Shown here: positions 59,196 to 64,000 of the stretch, one piece after another
How positions within the stretch are numbered: the stretch's first letter is position 1
Layout: every line of letters begins with the position of its first letter
NCBI GenBank assembly: GCA_012839035.1
Contig: DUOB01000113.1
Span: 1-64,000, forward strand
Origin: Propionibacterium sp.
GTDB taxonomy: Bacteria > Actinomycetota > Actinomycetes > Propionibacteriales > Propionibacteriaceae
DNA length: 64,000 bases
Reading direction: 5' to 3'
Made by a program: the position numbers and the translations under genes
Notes under the pieces: model-generated
Told to the model about the DNA's origin: nothing
The model's input: the letters and a program-made list of their open reading frames with translations, nothing else
Databases searched by the model: none

Positions 59196-61074
59196 CGCGG
59201 ACTCCGTCCCCCTCGACGATCTCCGCCTCCAGGATGTCGTCCGTCTCGGGGCCTGCCTCGAGCGCATAGGGCTCACCCGATGCACCCTCGGGCAGGGCCG
59301 GGACACCCTCGTCGGGGATCACCACGTCCACCTGTTCGGGGCCGACGTCCCGGGCCAGCGCAGGGGCACCGGGGAGATCGCGCTCCCGGCGAGCAGCGGC
59401 CACCGCGTCCGATGCGGAGCGGATGCGTTCCGCCCGTTCCGGGTCGACGCTGATCGACTCGAGCAGCTCGTGGAAGCGCCGGAGTTCGGCAGCCATCAGG
59501 GCCTCCACCCGGGCGTCCAGGTCGGCCTTCGCCTTCTTGGCGAGCCGGCGTACGGCATCGTCCCCGAACACGGCCTCCAGCACGCGCTGCGCAAGGGCCG
59601 CGGTGCCGCCGGCGACACCGACTTCGGCGCCGGTGAGCCCACCGGTGTACGCGAACACGACGATCATCAGCGCCACGCCCACGGTGTTGACGCCGAACGC
59701 CAGGAAGCGGGCCCGGGACTTCTTCTCCCCGCCCTCGTCCGCGACCATGTCGAGCACGGCGCCCTGCCAGTCGCGGATCATCCGGGCGGCCGCGTTGGCG
59801 TAGTCCCGCGAGGACCGGGAGAGGTCGTCACCGGATCGGGCCAGCAGCGCGCGGCCCGCGGGGTTGGCCCGCCAGGCAGCCTCGGCACGCTCGGCCGCGG
59901 CCTCGCCCTCCTCGCGCAGGAGTGCCTCGAGACCGGACTCGACCGCCACGGTGACCTTTTCGGAACCGGCCGGTTGCCCCCGGAAAACGTTCATGATGCG
60001 GTCCCGCAGCCAGCCGACCTTCTGGTCGAGCACGCGGAAGATCTCCCCGGTGCCGATGAAGTCGTGCCAGCGGGTCAACACCTCACCACGCAGCAGGGTG
60101 CCGTCGGCGGTCTGGACGTTGACGGTGCGGACGGCCTCGGCGTACGACTTGTCGACGTCCTCCCGCAGCAGGGCGAGCGCGGCGTCCTGGTCCTGCAGGG
60201 CGCGGACGAGCTGGGGCGTACGCGCGGTGAGCGCCCCGATCGCGCCGTCGAGGGTCTGGTGCACGACTTCCTGGCGCGTGGCCGCATCGGCGGCCAACGT
60301 GGCCAGCCAGGTCCGGATCGGTGAGACCGCCGCATCCGGCAGCAGGCCCTCCTCATCGACCTCGGTCTCCGGGACCGCGAACAGCGGCGAGCTGCCCAGC
60401 CCACGCTCGGTCATCATCTGGCCCAGGTGGGCGGGGATGTCGGCCATGGCGGCCGGCGGCACCCGCTGGAGCACCACGGCCACCGCCGCGCTGCGTTCGG
60501 CGGCATGGCGCAGGAACTCCCAGGGCACTGCGTCGGCGTACCGAGCCGCCGACGTCACGAACAGCCACAGGTCGGCGGCAGCGAGCAGTTGGGCGGCCAG
60601 CCGCCGATTCTCCTCGACCACCGAGTCGACGTCCGGCGCATCGAGGAGGGCCAGGCCGGGCGGAATCGAGTCCTCGACCACCAACTGCAACTCGCGCTGA
60701 TCGTTCGAGTGACCGGTCGTGCGCGACAGCCCCGGCAGAATACGGTCGTCCTCGAACCAGATCCGGTCCGCCGAATGATGGACGAGGACCGGTGCCTTGG
60801 TCGTTGGCCGGATGACTCCGGGGCGCGTGACCTCGCGGCCGACCAGGGAGTTGACGAGCGTGGACTTGCCCGCACCGGTTGAGCCGCCCACGACCGCGAG
60901 CAGGGGCGCGTCGAGGACCGCGAGGCGGGGCAGGATGTAGTCGTCGAGCTGGGCGTTGATCTCCCGCACCGCCCGGGTCTGATCGTCCGCCCCCGGCAGG
61001 GCCAGCGGGAACGAGGCCCGGTCCACCGCCCGGCGCAGGTCGAGGAGAGCATCCTGCAGGCGGGTGCTGGCCAT
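59185..61074 (-). CDS. Dynamin-like GTPase with TM segment
   Basis: P-loop VVGGSTGAGKSTLVNSLVG, G3 LLDAPDVDS, TM FGVNTVGVALMIVVFAYTGGLTG; stop overlaps the downstream GTPase start by 11 nt. Confidence 0.88.
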   Translation of the reverse strand: MASTRLQDALLDLRRAVDRASFPLALPGADDQTRAVREINAQLDDYILPRLAVLDAPLLAVVGGSTGAGKSTLVNSLVGREVTRPGVIRPTTKAPVLVHHSADRIWFEDDRILPGLSRTTGHSNDQRELQLVVEDSIPPGLALLDAPDVDSVVEENRRLAAQLLAAADLWLFVTSAARYADAVPWEFLRHAAERSAAVAVVLQRVPPAAMADIPAHLGQMMTERGLGSSPLFAVPETEVDEEGLLPDAAVSPIRTWLATLAADAATRQEVVHQTLDGAIGALTARTPQLVRALQDQDAALALLREDVDKSYAEAVRTVNVQTADGTLLRGEVLTRWHDFIGTGEIFRVLDQKVGWLRDRIMNVFRGQPAGSEKVTVAVESGLEALLREEGEAAAERAEAAWRANPAGRALLARSGDDLSRSSRDYANAAARMIRDWQGAVLDMVADEGGEKKSRARFLAFGVNTVGVALMIVVFAYTGGLTGAEVGVAGGTAALAQRVLEAVFGDDAVRRLAKKAKADLDARVEALMAAELRRFHELLESISVDPERAERIRSASDAVAAARRERDLPGAPALARDVGPEQVDVVIPDEGVPALPEGASGEPYALEAGPETDDILEAEIVEGDGVRDGR

Positions 61075-61084
61075 GTGGGGACTC

Positions 61085-62491
61085 CTAGGTGCCGGGTGGC
61101 GCCCAGCGGGGATCAACTGGGGAATAACGGGTTCCACCGGATCCTAGCGGCACCGTCGTGGTCTGCCCGGAGCCGCCTTGCGGGGAAATCTGAGGGGGCG
61201 GCGGGGTCCCGAGCAGCCTCGTGCGCCGCTGCCACGGATAGTTCGTGCGCTCGCGCGGGGTCACGAAACCTCGGGCGCGGAGTCTGCGAATCGTCGCGAG
61301 CAGTTCCTTCTCGCGGATCATCCCACCCGTGTCCACGAGCCCGCGCGCCATGGAATCCCGCAGATAGGCCAGCTCAGTCAGCGCCCGCTCGAGTCGCCAC
61401 GTGGACAGCAACCGGCCTTCCCAGAGCGACTGCCAGAGAACCCGTACGCGGGTCGTGAGGCGGGACACCCAATGGGCGTCCGTGTCCGGCAGCCACCCCA
61501 TCCGGGCATAGTCGGTGAGCCGGGCACGGATCAACCGCTTCTCGACGATCACCTGACGGATGATGAAGATGATGAGCGCGAAGACCATCGGATAACCGAC
61601 GAGCAGCAGCATCATCAGCTGCACCTGCGAGGACAGCCCCATTGATGCGGTCCCGTTGAAGAGCATGTGCAGCAGGGCCGCGACGAGGAAACCGGTCACC
61701 GGGGCGAGCACACGTACCAACTTGGACTTCGACCGCAGCGCCACCGCGAGACCGATGCCGATCATGGACGTGAACAGCGGGTGCCCGAAAAAGGTGAGGA
61801 GGCCGCGCAGCTTGAAGATCTCGACCAACAACTCGTCGGGGTTGGCGGCCCCACTCGTATTGGCGGCCGCGCGATAGGTGCTCGCGTAGTAATAGATGTT
61901 CTCCACGAATGCGAACGAGGCGCCGACCAGGCCACCGAGCGCGATCCCGGACAGCTTGCTGACGATGCGATAGCGGAGCACGATCGCGACGAGGAACAGC
62001 ACCGTGCCCTTCATCGCTTCCTCCACGAACGGCGCGATGAACGTCGCCGCGCGGCTGCCCGCCCGCGGATCGCCGGGACCGACGATCGACATGTATTCCG
62101 CCGCGAACGTGTTGATGTTGAACGACGCCCACACCGCGATCGTCCCGCCCCACCCGAACGTGATCAGCCACACCCAGAAGCTCTGTGGGCGGAACCGGTC
62201 GACCCACAGGAACAACAGGCTGAGCGGGATGACGGTGATCAGGGCATATCTCGTCGATGGCCCGAGCGCTTCGGTGCCGGTGCCGTAGGTGATGCCGCCC
62301 GGGACCGGCCGATCAGGCACCATCTGGAACCCCACGGCGATCAGCGCAGCCGCCTCCAGCAGCAGGACCACGAGGACGATCCACGTCCACTTCGACCGCA
62401 GGACACGTTCGATCCACGGCCTGGGCTCCACAGGGCGTGGCAGGTTGTTGCGGCGGAGTTCCCGCCGTTCGTCAATGGTCGCCTGCTGCAC
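61085..62491 (-). CDS. PrsW family intramembrane metalloprotease
   Basis: FIAPFVEEAMKGTVLFLVAIVLRYR (EExxK), GGLVGASFAFVENIYYYAST, GHPLFTSMIGIGLAVAL; GTG start with TACGCT 6 nt upstream. Confidence 0.92.
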   Translation of the reverse strand: MQQATIDERRELRRNNLPRPVEPRPWIERVLRSKWTWIVLVVLLLEAAALIAVGFQMVPDRPVPGGITYGTGTEALGPSTRYALITVIPLSLLFLWVDRFRPQSFWVWLITFGWGGTIAVWASFNINTFAAEYMSIVGPGDPRAGSRAATFIAPFVEEAMKGTVLFLVAIVLRYRIVSKLSGIALGGLVGASFAFVENIYYYASTYRAAANTSGAANPDELLVEIFKLRGLLTFFGHPLFTSMIGIGLAVALRSKSKLVRVLAPVTGFLVAALLHMLFNGTASMGLSSQVQLMMLLLVGYPMVFALIIFIIRQVIVEKRLIRARLTDYARMGWLPDTDAHWVSRLTTRVRVLWQSLWEGRLLSTWRLERALTELAYLRDSMARGLVDTGGMIREKELLATIRRLRARGFVTPRERTNYPWQRRTRLLGTPPPPQISPQGGSGQTTTVPLGSGGTRYSPVDPRWAPPGT

Positions 62492-62584
62492 GGCGCCAGC
62501 GTACCCGTGCCCGCGCGGCACCCGGCCCACCCGACCTATGCCTAGAATCAGGGGTGGTTCGTGCGACGCGTCGCAGCGGATCCC

Positions 62585-62658
62585 GCCCTGGTAGCTCAGT
62601 TGGATAGAGCAGCCGCCTTCTAAGCGGCCGGCCGCGAGTTCGAGTCTCGCCCGGGGCG
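62585..62658 (+). tRNA. tRNA-Arg (TCT)
   Basis: Acceptor GCCCTGG/CCGGGGC, anticodon arm GCCGC CTTCTAA GCGGC, T-loop TTCGAGT. Confidence 0.94.
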
Positions 62659-62725
62659 CGCACCGGCGCCGTCTCGCCACCTCGACAATTGTCGGCAAAC
62701 GGACAGGCAGGCGTACGGTGGCTCG

Positions 62726-63943
62726 GTGACCCAATCCCTCGACTGGCGCCGGATCGCCGTGGCCGCCTATGTGCCCACGCTGCTGGTGTCCACCGGGCAC
62801 GGCGCGGTCCTCCCCCTCGTTGCCCTGACCGCCCGCGACATGGGCGCAAGCCTCGAAGTCGCCGCCTTCCTCGTCGCCCTGTTCGGATTCGGTCAGCTCA
62901 TCGGTGATATTCCCGCCGGCATGATCGCCTCCCGCTTCGGCGAGAAGCGCGCGCTGGTCGGTGCCGCACTGCTCGAGGCCGCGGCGCTGCTGCTGTGTTG
63001 GCAGGCGAGCGAGGTCTGGATGCTCGGGATCGGCGTGTTCGCCGCAGGGCTCGCGGGGGCGGTGATCGGGCTGGCGCGGCAGGCGTACCTCACCGAAGTC
63101 GTCCCCGCCCACCAGCGCGCCCGCGCGCTCTCCACCCTCGGTGGCGTCTATCGGATCGGCCAATTCCTCGGCCCGATGATCGGTGCCCTCGTGGTGGCGA
63201 CGGTGAACCTGTCGGCCGCGTACGCCGCAGCCGCCGCGTTCAGCGTCGTCGCCGCCGCCCTCACCGCCGCGCTGCCGGACGTCCAGGGCCGCCAGCCCCG
63301 CGGGACGGTGCGCGGACCGGGGATGGTCACGATCGTTCGCTCGCGCTGGAAGGCCCTCGCCACCCTCGGAATGGGCGGCATGGTGATCCAGCTCGGTCGG
63401 GCCGCGCGCCTCAGCGTGCTGCCGCTCTGGGCGGAAGCGGTCGGGCTCTCCCCCGAGACGACCGCGCTGATCTTCGCGCTCGCGGCACTGGCCGACATGA
63501 GCATGTTCTATCCGTCGGGCTGGATCATGGACCGGTTCGGACGCTTCTATTCCGCGGTGCCGACCCTCCTGGTGCTCGGCATCGGGTTCGCGACCCTGCC
63601 GCTCACGCGAGGCGCGTTGACGGTCACCCTGGTGGCGATCCTGCTGGGGGTGGCCAACGGATTCTCCGCCGGCATCGTCATGACGCTCGGCTCGGACTCG
63701 GCACCGGTGAACGCGCGGGCCAAGTTCCTCGGCGCCTGGCGCCTGCTGACCGATGCGGGCAACGCCGGCGGTCCCCTGCTGGTCAGCGCCATCGTGGCCC
63801 TCGCCCCGCTGTGGTCGGCGTCCGTCGCGATCGGCGCCGTGTGCTGGCTCGGCGCCGCGTGGTTCACGCGCTGGCTGCCCCGCCGACCGGGTGCCGTGCG
63901 GATGTTCCTCGACGACGAGACCGGCCCCGGCACCCTGAAGTGA
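62726..63943 (+). CDS. MFS transporter
   Basis: 12-TM pattern; FGFGQLIGDIPAGMIASRFGEKRAL; GTG start with TACGGT 6 nt upstream. Confidence 0.92.
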   Translation: MTQSLDWRRIAVAAYVPTLLVSTGHGAVLPLVALTARDMGASLEVAAFLVALFGFGQLIGDIPAGMIASRFGEKRALVGAALLEAAALLLCWQASEVWMLGIGVFAAGLAGAVIGLARQAYLTEVVPAHQRARALSTLGGVYRIGQFLGPMIGALVVATVNLSAAYAAAAAFSVVAAALTAALPDVQGRQPRGTVRGPGMVTIVRSRWKALATLGMGGMVIQLGRAARLSVLPLWAEAVGLSPETTALIFALAALADMSMFYPSGWIMDRFGRFYSAVPTLLVLGIGFATLPLTRGALTVTLVAILLGVANGFSAGIVMTLGSDSAPVNARAKFLGAWRLLTDAGNAGGPLLVSAIVALAPLWSASVAIGAVCWLGAAWFTRWLPRRPGAVRMFLDDETGPGTLK

Positions 63944-64000
63944 TCGCCCCCGGGTGGGAGGAAGAGAGATCGTCCTTGGGACGGGAAGGAGACGGAGTCC

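Overview
High-GC actinobacterial (Propionibacteriaceae-like) chromosomal window, mostly housekeeping. I support about 57 protein genes, 3 tRNAs (Pro-TGG, Gly-TCC, Arg-TCT), several terminator-like hairpins and several candidate operators or promoters. The backbone (rne, ndk, DUF4233, folC, valS, clpX, clpP2, clpP1, tig, nei2, Rv2466c-like, pepN, glbO, GH13 glucosidase, ettA) follows the order known from the Mycobacterium tuberculosis Rv2444c-Rv2477c region. It is interrupted by lineage-specific insertions: malic enzyme, a MauE/DsbA pair, an ABC/FtsX-M28-CapA block, an F420-dependent G6PDH with a coupled membrane protein, pyrRBC and a PtsI-like protein. I found no prophage, CRISPR, transposon or recognisable defence island. 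The most interesting signals are: (i) at least 12 genes with a TANNNT -10 hexamer exactly 6-7 nt before the start codon, suggesting widespread leaderless transcription; (ii) a 27-bp divergent folC/MauE interval with overlapping face-to-face -10 elements; (iii) a paired dynamin-like GTPase module next to a non-canonical SSB-like protein; (iv) strong enrichment of the palindrome GCGTACGC and a context rule for Tyr codons; (v) several small or unknown proteins translationally coupled to characterised genes. All calls come from reading the sequence. No database search was run.
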